From positions 12,757,811-12,821,810 of the forward strand of contig NC_059256.1 of NCBI RefSeq assembly GCF_017591435.1: 64,000 nt of DNA, read 5' to 3'. The notes beneath the pieces were generated by a model, which was not told where the DNA came from, made no database searches, and was given only the letters and a program-made list of their open reading frames with translations. A program made the position numbers and the translations under genes. How positions within the stretch are numbered: the first letter of the stretch is position 1; every line of letters begins with the position of its first letter. This DNA is from Portunus trituberculatus. Its lineage: Eukaryota; Arthropoda; Malacostraca; Decapoda; Portunidae. This document shows positions 47,761 to 60,400 of this stretch, piece by piece.

Positions 47761-50700
47761 CAGAGGAAGGTCAGAGATTCAAGACCTCTCTCTCTCTCTC
47801 TCTCTCTCTCTGTAAATGCATCCCTTTCTGTGAGTGTCGATGAAAGTTTAGAGGTGAGAGCAGGACTCGTTTTGAAAAGTTTTATAGAAAGCCAGGGATT
47901 CTGCAAGAGGGCCATTGTGTACCTTAGTTTTTAGGCAAAAGTCAATTAAAAGTTATTTGATTGCACAGTCAAAAGACAGACAGACAGTACTTTCCCGAGT
48001 CCAGATAGATCGTCAGCCCTTAGTGAGTTCATTTGAGCTTTCAGTTAGTCCAACGACCCTTTAGCTCATTAAGGTACTTTTCCAGACTAGTTTGTTTGTT
48101 TTATATTCGAGTTATTGAAAGAGGTAGTGGTGGTAGCCAGTGGTAGAGTGAACTAGTCTATAGGAGCTGATAGACAGTTTACAGGAGACAGTTACTCATT
48201 TTTGGTATAATCCACTGACTTTACTGACACCTACTGTTTTAGGTAATTTCCTTTCTAACAGTTTGACTCTTTCCCACCTGCCATATCTCGACTCTTGAAC
48301 TGCCAGCCTGACTGCTACTCACAGAGAGAGAGAGACCTAATTAGATTTAGTGGTTTCATCAGCTATATTTAGGTTGCCAGCTAAACCTGCTATCGTTTGA
48401 GATCAACTCAGCTACCGCCGAGACCCTCGAAGCCAGTTAAGATTCTTCTGTGTCTTACGAAACACCGTGGAGGTTGAATGTCAACAAACAGTTTTTCTTT
48501 CATGACTGTTTAGCCCCCAGCAAGCACTGTTTTATTTTGACAAAAAACCCCTAGAACCATGCCTTCAGTGGGATTCCCCTTCAGATTTTAAACCTTCATC
48601 CGGAAAGTTGGACCTGCTACTGATCGTAATCAGCCACCTTTGAAGTCTATCGCTATCTGCCTTAGTCTAGAGTCTTATCGCCAGCCTCCAATGATAGGGA
48701 CTAAGTTTGAGTTTGTAGTCCAGCCACGCTTATCTTGTTATTGATTGAGTATTGTCAGTTAGCATTCGTTTCTAGTTTCAGTATTCCGTCTTTATTGCTC
48801 ATTGTTACGAGACCCTGCCATCCGCTAGCTCTTACCTCAATTTTGCCCACTGTCTTTAGCTATTCCAGCTTAATTTCTCATCCTCTGGTTACCTTCGTCA
48901 CCCCGAGTAGTTGAAAATCTCGTAGCCACTGCCTTTACTGTTTTTCTAGCTATTTTCTTTAGAATTCTCTCTAGACCTTTTTCTCAAAATGACCGCCATC
49001 ACTGCTCCCAAACAGTTGACTTCAGTTTGTGATAGTATCTAGTACCTCCGCCTTTACCGCTTTAATTGTCCCTACCCCCTCCGCCCAGATCGTCATTTGT
49101 TACCTCTGAACTTGTCTACTTGCCAGCTATATGCCATCTTGTCTCCTCCAAAAGATTTCTCGTTCATCGTTTTTATCTGCCATCCTCCTCCTTCCTTCCG
49201 TAGGATGTGCAATGGATTATTATTTGACTGGCATTATGCAATCCTTATCTTGAGTTATTTCACCTATAGTTTTAATGCTAATCATTTCGTTTTCGAAAAG
49301 CTATCGCCCACCTGGGGCGTCCTAAATGGGGCATGAAAGAAGAGAAACAACAGGCATTTCCGGTGATTTATTTTAATCCATTTATTTTTCTAGAGGTTTT
49401 AGTTTCGCCCCGTGAATGTTTCGGTTAGGACCTCCTTTACAGTTACTGTCTTAAATGCCTCAAAACATGCCAAACTGTCTTAAAATGCCCTCAAAACATG
49501 CCAAACTGTCTTAAAATGCCCTCAAAACATGCCAAACTGTCTTAAAATGCCTCAAAACATGCCAAACTGTCTTAAAATGCCCTCAAAATGCCTCATGCCA
49601 AACTGTCTTAAAATGCCTCAAAACATGCCAAACTGTCTTAAAATGCCCTCAAAACATGCCAAACTGTCTTAAAATGCCTCAAAACATGCCAAACTGTCTT
49701 AAAATGCCCTCAAAACATGCCAAACTGTCTTAAAATGCCCTCAAAACATGCCAAACTGTCTTAAAATGCCCTCAAACATGCCAAACTGTCTTAAAATGCC
49801 CTCAAAACATGCCAAACTGTCTTAAAATGCCCTCAAAACATGCCAAACTGTCTTAAATGCCCTCAAATGCCCTCAAAACATGCCAAACTGTCTTAAAATG
49901 CCCTCAAAACATGCCAAACTGTCTTAAAATGCCCTCAAAACATGCCAAACTGTCTTAAAATGCCCTCAAAACATGCCAAACTGTCTTAAAATGCCCTCAA
50001 AACATGCCAAACTGTCTTAAAATGCCCTCAAAACATGCCAAACTGTCTTAAATGCCCTCAAAACATGCCAAACTGTCTTAAAATGCCCAAAACATACCAA
50101 ACTCAAAACATGCCAAACTGTCTTAAAATGCCCTCAAACATGCCAAACTGTCTTAAAATGCCCTCAAAACATGCAAAAAACTGTCTTAAATGCCCTCAAA
50201 ACATGCCAAACTGTCTTAAAATGCTCAAAACATGCCAAACTGTCTTAAAAAACATGCTGTCTCAAAAAACATGCCAAACTGTCTTAAAATGCCCTCAAAA
50301 CATGCCAAACTGTCTTAAAATGCCCTCAAAACATGCCAAACTGTCTTAAAATGCCCTCAAAACATGTCTTAAACTGTCTTAAAATGCCTCAAAACATGCC
50401 AAACTGTCTTAAAATGCCCTCAAACTGTCTGTCTTAAAAACACCAAAAACCTCAAAACATGCCAAACTGTCTTAAAAAAACATGCCAAACTCAAAACATG
50501 CCAAACTGTCTTAAAATGCCCTCAAAACATGCCAAACTGTCTTAAAATGCCCTCAAACATGCCAAACTGTCTTAAAATGCCCTCAAAACATGCCAAACTG
50601 TCTTAAAATGCCCTCAAACATGCCAAACTGTCTTAAAATGCCTCAAAACATGCCAAACTGTCTTAAATGCCCTCAAAACATGCCAAACTGTCTTAAAATG

Positions 50701-53700
50701 CCCTCAAAACATGCCAAACTGTCTTAAAATGCCCTCAAAACATGCCAAACTGTCTTAAAATGCCCTCAAAACATGCCAAACTGTCTTAAAATGCCCTCAA
50801 AACATGCTTAAAATGCCTCAAACTGTCTTAAAATGCCCTCAAAACATGCCAAACTGTCTTAAAATGCCCTCAAAACATGCCAAACTGTCTTAAAATGCCC
50901 TCAAAACATGCCAAACTGTCTTAAAATGCCCTCAAACATGCCAAACTGTCTTAAAATGCCCTCAAAACATGCCAAACTGTCTTAAAATGCCCTCAAAACA
51001 TGCCAAACTGTCTTAAATGCCCTCAAAACATGCCAAACTGTCTTAAAACATGCCAAACTGTCTTAAAATGCCCTCAAAACATGCCAAACTGTCTTAAAAT
51101 GCCCTCAAACATGCCAAACTGTCTTAAAATGCCTCAAAACATGCCAAACTGTCTTAAAATGCCCTCAAAACATGCCAAACTGTCTTAAAATGCCCTCAAA
51201 ACATGCCAAACTGTCTTAAATGCCCTCAAAACATGCCAAACTGTCTTAAATGCCCTCAAAACATGCCAAACTGTCTTAAAATGCCCTCAAATGCCCTCAA
51301 AACATGCCAAACTGTCTTAAAATGCCCTCAAAACATGCCAAACTGTCTTAAAATGCCCTCAAAACATGCCAAACTGTCTTAAAATGCCCTCAAAACATGC
51401 CAAACTGTCTTAAATGCCCTCAAAACCTCTCTGACTCTCTCTCTCTCTCTCAGACATATGCCCCTCCTCACTCCCCCTCCTCCTCTCCCCTGACAATGGC
51501 CATCCACCACCACCACCACCACCACCACCACCACCACCACCACCACCACTACTGAATTTTGTTTAACCGATTATTACATAGAAGATATTTTTCCTTTTAG
51601 TTGCGAAGAAGAAAGAAGAAGAAGAAGAGGAAGGAGGAGGAGGAGGAGGAGGAGGGTTAAGTGTGGCCCTACCTCCTCCCCCACCTGCCATCCAGCCCCA
51701 GCCTCTCATTGGTCAGCTGTCAGCCAATCAGGAAGCTGATTTTCTTGCATTACAGGTACTGGGTGTGGAAATTTTGAGAGATGGACAGGGTTTGAAAGTG
51801 ACTATTTTTGACTTGTTTTAACTATGAAGGAAGGGAGATAGGGTAGTCAAATTTGGAGTGAAGGTGGTGGAGACATGGAGGAAGGTCTGTGTGGGAGGAG
51901 AAATGTGGAGGTAACTTGTGGAGGGAGATATGGAGGAAAGATTTGGAGGGTGTGTGAGAAGAAATTGAAAAAATATCAGTTTTCAGTTGAGACTATCATA
52001 GAAAACTACTATTTTAACTATGAAGGAAGGGAGGTAGGGTAGTCAAATTTGGAGAGAAGGTGGTGGAGACATGGAGGAAGGTCTGTGTGGAGGAGAAAGT
52101 GGAGGTAACTTGTGGAGGGAGATATGGAGGAAAGATTTGGAGGGTGTGTAGAGAAAAATTGAAAAATATCTGGTTTTCAGTTGAGACTATCATAGAAAAC
52201 TACTATTTTAACTATGAAGGAAGGGAGGTAGGATAGTCAAAATTGGAGAGAAGGTGGAGGAATGGAGGAAGGTCTGTGTGGGAGGAGAAATGTGGAGGTA
52301 ACTTGTGGAGGAGATATGGAGGAAAGATTTGGAGGGTGTGTAGAGAAAAATGAAAAATATCTAGTTTTCAGTAGAGACTATTTTGAAAAGTACTATTTTA
52401 ACTATGAAGGAAGGGAGGTAGGATAGTCAAATTGGAGAGAAGGTGGTGGAGACATGGAGGAAGGTCTGTGTGGGAGGAGAAAGTGGAGGTAACTTGTGGA
52501 GGGAGATATGGAGGAAAGATTTGGAGGGTGTAGAGAGAAATTGAAAAAATATCTGGTTTTCAGTTGAGACTATCATAGAAAAGTACTATTTTAACTATGA
52601 AGGAAGGGAGGTAGGGTAGTCTAAATTGGAGAGAAGGTGGAGGAGACATGGAGGAAGGTCTGTGTGGGAGGAGAAAAGTGGAGGTAACTTGTGGAGGGAG
52701 ATATGGAGGAAAGATTTGGAGGGTGTGTAGAGAAAAAACTGAAAAAATATCTAGTTTTCAGTTGAGACTATCATAGAAAACTACTATTTTAACTATGAAG
52801 GAAGGGAGGTAGGATAGTCAAAATTGGAGAGAAGGTGGAGGAAACATGGAGGAAAGTCTGTGAGGGAGGAGAAACATGGAGGTAACATGTGGAGGGAGAT
52901 ATGGAGGAAAAAATAGAGAAAGATGGAGGAAAAAATATCTTCTTGTGATGTGAAATAGTCTAACATTTTTACTATTTTAACTATGAAGGAAGGGAAGTAG
53001 GATAGTCAAAATTGGAGAGAAGGTGGAGGAAACATGGAGGAAACTCTGTGAGGAAGGACACACTCATAGCTAACACTCGGAGAGAAACACGTAGGCATTT
53101 ACAAAACTCTCTCTTTCCAGGTTGAGCTGAGCGGCGCGAGAGTTGAAGTAGACAGGTTGAAAGACAGACTCAGCCAGCTCGGTGACTTAAAAGGACAAGT
53201 TATTGCACTCAGAGAGAAAGTAAGTCTTGATCCTAATCTTTGCAATAATTCACTCCATATACCCTGGGAGGCACTGGGAGAGGCTGGGAGGGCACTGGAA
53301 GAGGCTGGGAGGCACTGAGAGAGGCTGGGATGCACTGAGAGAGGCTGGGAGGCACTGGGAGAGGCTGGGAGGCACTGGGAGAGGCTGGGATGCACTGAGA
53401 GAGGCTGGGAGGCACTGAGAGAGGCTGGGAGGCACTGGGAGAGGCTGGGAGGCACTGGGAGAGGCTGAGAGGCACTGGGAGAGGCTGGGAGGCACTGGGA
53501 GAGGCTGGGATGCACTGGGAGAGGCTGGAAGGCACTGGGAGAGGCTGGGAGGGCACTGGAAGAGGCTGGGAGGCACTGGGAGAGGCTGGGAGGCACTGGG
53601 AGAGCTGGGAGGCACTGGGAGGCTGGGAGGCACTGGGAGGCTGAGAGGCACTGGGAGGCTGGGAGGCACTGGGAGAGGCTGGGAGGCACTGGGAGAGGCT

Positions 53701-54430
53701 GGGAGGCACTGGGAGAGGCTGGGAGGCACTGGGAGAGGCTGGGAGGCACTGAGAGAGGCTGGGAGGCACTGAGAGAGGCTGGGAGGCACTGGGAGAGGCT
53801 GGGAGGCACTGGGAGAGGCTGGGAGGCACTGAGAGAGGCTGGGATGCACTGAGAGAGGCTGGGATGCACTGGGAGAGGCTGGGAGGCACTGGAAGAGGTT
53901 GGGAGGCACTGGGAGAGGCTGAGAGGCACAGGGAGAGGCTGGGAGGCACTGGGAGAGGCTGGGAGGCACTGAGAGAGGCTGGGAGGCACTGGAAGAGGCT
54001 GGGAGGCACTGAGAGAGGCTGAGAGGCACTAGGAGAGGCTGGGAGGCACTGGCAGAGGCTGAGAGGCACTGGGAGAGGCTGGGAGGCACTGAGAGAGGCT
54101 GGGAGGCACTGGGAGAGGCTGGGAGGCACTGGGAGAGGCTGGGATGCACTGAGAGAGGCTGAGAGGCACTAGGAGAGGCTGGGAGGCACTGGCAGAGGCT
54201 GAGAGGCACTGGGAGAGGCTGGGAGGCACTGGGAGAGGCTGGGAGGCACTGAGAGAGGCTGGGATGCACTGGGAGAGGCTGGGAGGCACTGGGAGAGGCT
54301 GGGATGCACTGGGAGAGGCTGGGAGGCACTGGGAGAGGTTGGGATGCACTGGGAGAGGTTGGGAGGCACTGGGAGAGGCTTGGAGGCACTGGGAGAGGCT
54401 GGGATGCTCTTAAAACATTAATTAATTATT

Positions 54431-54505
<75 letters not shown>

Positions 54506-54580
54506 GGTGAAAGTTGATGGAAGTTCGTATCTTTCTTACGTGTCGGAAGTTTCGTCTTCAATAATGGAGTTAATATTCAA

Positions 54581-54624
<44 letters not shown>

Positions 54625-57363
54625 ACTGGTGTTTTTGAAGGGTGTAGTGGAAGTTATTGGTGTTTTTCAAGGGTGTAGTGGAAGTTACTGGTGTTTTTCA
54701 AGGGTGTAGTGGAAGTTATTGGTGTTTTTCAAGGGTGTATTGGAAGTTACTGGTGTTTTTCAAGGGTGTAGTGGAAGTTATTGGTATTTTTCAAGGGTGT
54801 AGTGGAAGTTATTGGTGTTTTTCAATGGTGTAGTGGAAGTTACTGGTGTTTTCAAGGGTGTAGTGGAAGTTATTGGTGTTTTCAAGGGTGTAGTGGAAGT
54901 TATTGGTGTTTTCAAGGGTGTAGTGGAAGTTATTGGTGTTTTCAAGGGTGTAGTGGAAGTTATTGGTGTTTTCAAGGGTGTAGTGGAAGTTATTGGTGTT
55001 TTCAAGGGTGTAGTGGAAGTTGTGGTGTTTTCAAGGGTGTAGTGGAAGTTATTGGTGTTTTCAAGGGTGTAGTGGAAGTTATTGGTGTTTTCAAGGGTGT
55101 AGTGGAAGTTATTGGTGTTTTTCAAGGGTGTAGTGGAAGTTAATGGTGTTTTTCAAGGGTGTAGTGGAAGTTATTGGTGTTTTTCAAGGGTGTAGTGGAA
55201 GTTATTGGTGTTTTCAAGGGTGTAGTGGAAGTTATTGGTGTTTTCAAGGGTGTAGTGGAAGTTATTGGTGTTTTCAAGGGTGTAGTGGAAGTTGTTGGTG
55301 TTTTTCAAGGGTGTAGTGGAAGTTACTGGTGTTTTCAAGGGTGTAGTGGAAGTTAATGGTTTTTCAAGGGTGTAGTGGAAGTTATTGGCATTTTTTCAAG
55401 GGTGTAGTGGAAGTTAATGGCATTTTCAAGGGTGTAGTGGAAGTTAATGGCATTTTCAAGGGTGTAGTGAAGTTATTGGTGTTTTCAAGGGTGTAGTGGA
55501 AGTTAATGGCATTTTTCAAGGGTGTAGTGGAAGTTAATGGCATTTTCAAGCATGTAGTGGAAGTTAATGGTGTTTTACAAGGGTGTAGTGGAAGTTAATG
55601 GCATTTTTCAAGGGTGTAGTGGAAGTTAATGGCATTTTCAACATGTAGTGGAAGTTAATGGCATTTTTCAAGGGTGTAGTGGAAGTTAATGGCATTTTTC
55701 AAGCGTATAGTTGAAGTTAATGGCATTTTTCAAGGGAGTAGTGGAAGTTAATGGCATTTTCAAGGGTGTAGTGGAAGTTAATGGCATGTAGTGGAAGTTA
55801 ATGGCATTTCAGGGTGTGTGAAGTTAATGGCATTTTTCAAGGGTGTGGAAGTTAATGGCATTTTCATATTTCGGTGTAGTGGAAGTTAATGGCATTTTTC
55901 AAGGGTGTAGTGGAAGTTAATGGCATTTTTCAAGGGTGTAGTGGAAGTTAATGGCATTTTCAAGGGTGTAGTGGAAGTTAATGGCATTTTTCAAGCATGT
56001 AGTGGAAGTTAATGGCATTTTCAAGGGTGTAGTGGAAGTTAATGGCATTTTTCAAGGGTGTAGTGGAAGTTAAGTGGCATTTTCAAGGGTGTAGTGGAAG
56101 TTAATGGCATTTTCAAGGTGTAGTGAAGTTAATGGCATTTTTTCAGTGTGTGTTTTCAATGTACAAGGTGTAGTGGAAGTTAATGGCATTTTGGGTGTAG
56201 TGGAAGTTAATGGCATTTTCAAGGGTGTAGTGGAAGTTATTGGTGTTTTCAAGGGTGTAGTGGAAGTTACTGGTGTTTTCAAGGGTGTAGTGGAAGTTAC
56301 TGGTGTTTTCAAGGGTGTAGTGGAAGTTACACTGGTGTTTTCAAGGGTGTAGTGGAAGTTATTGGTGTTTTCAAGGGTGTAGTGGAAGTTACTGGTGTTT
56401 TCAAGGGTGTAGTGGAAGTTATTGGTGTTTTTCAAGGGTGTAGTGGAAGTTATTGGTGTTTTCAAGGGTGTAGTGGAAGTTATTGGTGTTTTCAAGGGTG
56501 TAGTGGAAGTTATTGGTGTTTTCAAGGGTGTAGTGGAAGTTATTGGTGTTTTCAAGGGTGTAGTGGAAGTTATTGGTGTTTTCAAGGGTGTAGTGGAAGT
56601 TATTGGTGTTTTCAAGGCTGTAGTGGAAGTTATTGGTGTTTTCAAGGGTGTAGTGGAAGTTATTGGTGTTTTCAAGGGTGTAGTGGAAGTTATTGGTGTT
56701 TCTCAAGGGTGTAGTGGAAGTTACTGGTGTTTTTCAAGGGTGTAGTGGAAGTTAATGGCATTTTTCAAGCGTGTAGTGGAAGTTAATGGCATTTTTCAAG
56801 GGAGTAGTTGAAGTTAATGGCATTTTTCAAGGGTGTAGTGGAAGTTAATGGCATTTTTCAAGGGTGTAGTGGAAGTTAATGGCATTTTTCAAGCGTTTAG
56901 TGGAAGTTAATGGCATTTTTCAAGCATGTAGTGGAAGTTAATGGCATTTTTCAAGCGTATAGCTGAAGTTAATGGCATTTTTCAAGGGTGTAATGGAAGA
57001 TAATGGCATTTTTCAAGGGTGTAGTGGAAGTTAATGGCATTTTTCAAGGGTGTAGTGGAAGTTAATGGCATTTTTCAAGGGTGTAGTGGAAGTTAATGGC
57101 ATTTTTCAAGCATGTAGTGGAAGTTACAAACAATTTTCCTAACTCAATCAATTTTGTAGATACAGGAAGAGAAGAAAGAAGAAGAAGAAGAAGAGGAGGA
57201 GGACGAGGACGAGGAGGAGGAGGAAGAGAAGAGGAGGCTGCAAGAAAGGCTCTCCGACACCTGCAAAATGGCGGACATTTATAAAGGCCAGTTGGAGGAC
57301 GCACAGAGAGAGAACGAGATTTATATGGAACAACTTAAACGATTAGAGCTCGGAATTCAGGTT

Positions 57364-57402
<39 letters not shown>

Positions 57403-60400
57403 GTGTGTGTTCCAGTCTCTCGTCTAAGCTGTGGACACTCTCTGACGCCACGTACGCACTCAAACTGCTCCACGTCTCAGTATATTTGCCGGAAACTCAA
57501 TAAAATCTCGGACATCTTACGTTCCTGAGCTTCTTACTATGCGATCTTGTGCTTCTAGTGTCATATTCTTCTCTCAGGATCAGTTTCTCATTATCCACTT
57601 GGTCCAGTCCGTTGGTCTACTCGTAAACGTGTACCAGATCCCTCTCTCCTCTCTCTCTCTCTCTCTCTTCTCTGTTCCAGCGTTGGTAGATCCATAGCCT
57701 TTAGTCTCTCCTCGTATGTCATCCCTTCAAATTCTGGGGCCATTCTTGTGTTTTTGTGGTTCTAGAGGCAGAGTGACAACATTTCTGCATTATTAACAGG
57801 AGAAACACTCTTTTGAAAGGCTCTAGTTGAAGTAATAAGGGTTTTTAAGAGTGTTTTTGTGGTTCTAGAGGCAGAGTGACAACATTTCTGCATTATTAAC
57901 AGGAGAAACACTCTTTGAAAGGCTCTAGTTGAAGTAATAAGGGTTTTAAGAGTGTTTTTGTGGTTCTAGAGGCAGACTGACAACATTTCTGCATTATTAA
58001 CAGGAGAAACACTCTTTGAAAGGCTCTAGTTGAAGTAATAAGGGTTTTTAAGAGTGTTTTGTGGTTCTAGAGGCAGAGTGACAACATTTCTGCATTATTA
58101 ACAGGAGAAACACTCTTTTGAAAGGCTCTAGTTGAAGTAATAAGGGTTTTAAGAGTGTTTTTGTGGTTCTAGAGGCAGAGTGACAACATTTCTGCATTAT
58201 TAACAGGAGAAACACTCTTTTGAAAGGCTCTAGTTGAAGTAATAAGGGTTCTAAGAGTGTTTTTGTGGTTCTAGAGGCAGAGTGACAATATTTCTACATT
58301 ATTAACAGGAGAAACACTCTTTTGAAAGGCTCTAGTTGAAGTAATAAGGGTTTTAAGAGTGTTTTGTGGTTCTAGAGGCAGAGTGACAACATTTCTACAT
58401 TATTAACAGGAGAAACACTCTTTGAAAGGCTCTAGTTGAAGTAATAAGGGTTTTTAAGAGTGTTTTTGTGGTTCTAGAGGCAGAGTGACAACATTTCTAC
58501 ATTGTTAACTGGAGAAACACTCTTTTGAAAGGCTCTAGTTGAAGTAATAAGGGTTTTAAGAGTGTTTTGTGGTTCTAGAGGCAGAGTGACAACATTTCTG
58601 CATTATTAACAGGAGAAACACTCTTTGAAAGGCTCTAGTTGAAGTAATAAGGGTTTTAAGAATGTTTTGTGGTTCTAGAGGCAGAGTGACAACATTTCTA
58701 CATTATTAACAGGAGAAACACTCTTTGAAAGGCTCTAGTTGAAGTAATAAGGGTTTTTAAGAGTGTTTTGTGGTTCTAGAGGCAGAGTGACAACATTTCT
58801 GCATTATTAACAGGAGAAACACTCTTTTGAAAGGCTCTAGTTGAAGTAATAAGGGTTTTAAGAGTGTTTTGTGGTTCTAGAGGCAGAGTGACAACATTTC
58901 TGCATTATTAACAGGAGAAACACTCTTTGAAAGGCTCTAGTTGAAGTAATAAGGGTTTTAAGAGTGTTTTGTGGTTCTAGAGGCAGAGTGACAACATTTC
59001 TGCATTATTAACAGGAGAAACACTCTTTGAAAGGCTCTAGTTGAAGTAATAAGGGTTTTAAGAGTGTTTTGTGGTTCTAGAGGCAGAGTGACAACATTTC
59101 TGCATTATTAACAGGAGAAACACTCTTTGAAAGGCTCTAGTTGAAGTAATAAGGGTTTTTAAGAGTGTTTTTGTGGTTCTAGAGGCAGAGTGACAACATT
59201 TCTACATTATTAACAGGAGAAACACTCTTTTGAAAGGCTCTAGTTGAAGTAATAAGGGTTTTAAGAGTGTTTTGTGGTTCTAGAGGCAGAGTGACAACAT
59301 TTCTACATTATTAACAGGAGAAACACTCTTTGAAAGGCTCTAGTTGAAGTAATAAGGGTTTTAAGAGTGTTTTGTGGTTCTAGAGGCAGAGTGACAACAT
59401 TTCTGCATTATTAACAGGAGAAACACTCTTTTGAAAGGCTCTAGTTGAAGTAATAAGGGTTTTTAAGAGTGTTTTTGTGGTTCTAGAGGCAGAGTGACAA
59501 CATTTCTACATTATTAACAGGAGAAACACTCTTTTGAAAGGCTCTAGTTGAAGTAATAATTAATTTTTTCCTGTCTCTCCTCATATGTCATCCCTTCAAA
59601 TTCTGGAACCATTCTTGTAGCCATTTTTTGTAGTCTCTCCAGCTTCCACACTACCCCTGCATAGTCCAATCTGGGGCTTACTATACGACTTATCAATTTC
59701 TTCATCATTTCTTTGCCCATGTAGTGAAATGCTACTCCAATATATCATTTTACCAGGTTTTCATGGGTGTGGGAAGGCTGTGGGTGTGGTAGCAGGCTTT
59801 TAAGGTAACAACAAGGACGTTTTAGCAAGTTTTCATGGGTGTAGGATGTCAAAAAAGCATTAAAACACTCTAAAATACCCCAAAAACACACAAAAACACA
59901 TCAAAATACACCAGAACACTAAAACACACAAAACACATCAAACACACAAAACACAAAACACACAAAACACACACAAAACACACCAAAACACACAAAACAC
60001 ATCAAACACACAAAACACACAAAACACACAAAACACACAAAACACATCAAACACACCAAACACACACAACACACAAAACACACAAAACACACAAACACAT
60101 CAAAACACACAAAACATAAAACACACACAAAACACACAAAACACACAAAACACACAAACACAAAACACACAAAACACAAAAACACAAAACACACACAAAA
60201 CACACTAAAACACACAAAACACATCAAAACACACCAAAACACCCAAAACACACACACAAAAACACACAAAACACACCAAAACACACCAAACACACAAAAC
60301 ACACCAAAACACACACAAAACACACAAATACACAAAACACATCAAAACACACAAAACACATCAAACACACAAACACAAAACACACACACACACAAAACAC

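Noticed and set aside
26417..49444. Large element with 6.5-kb terminal direct repeats (giant LTR or integrated virus)
   Set aside because: No coding capacity in either the repeats or the interior, interior made of host satellites and damaged host exons, and junctions lacking a target duplication. Duplication or assembly error explains it better.
49445..51426. CRISPR-like array of 31-bp repeats
   Set aside because: There are no spacers; units are directly head to tail, in an intron of an animal gene.
53099..54389. Minus-strand open frames of 296, 298 and 379 codons
   Set aside because: Same 20-bp satellite; three overlapping frames are equally open, and the end overlaps the plus-strand RB1CC1 exon.
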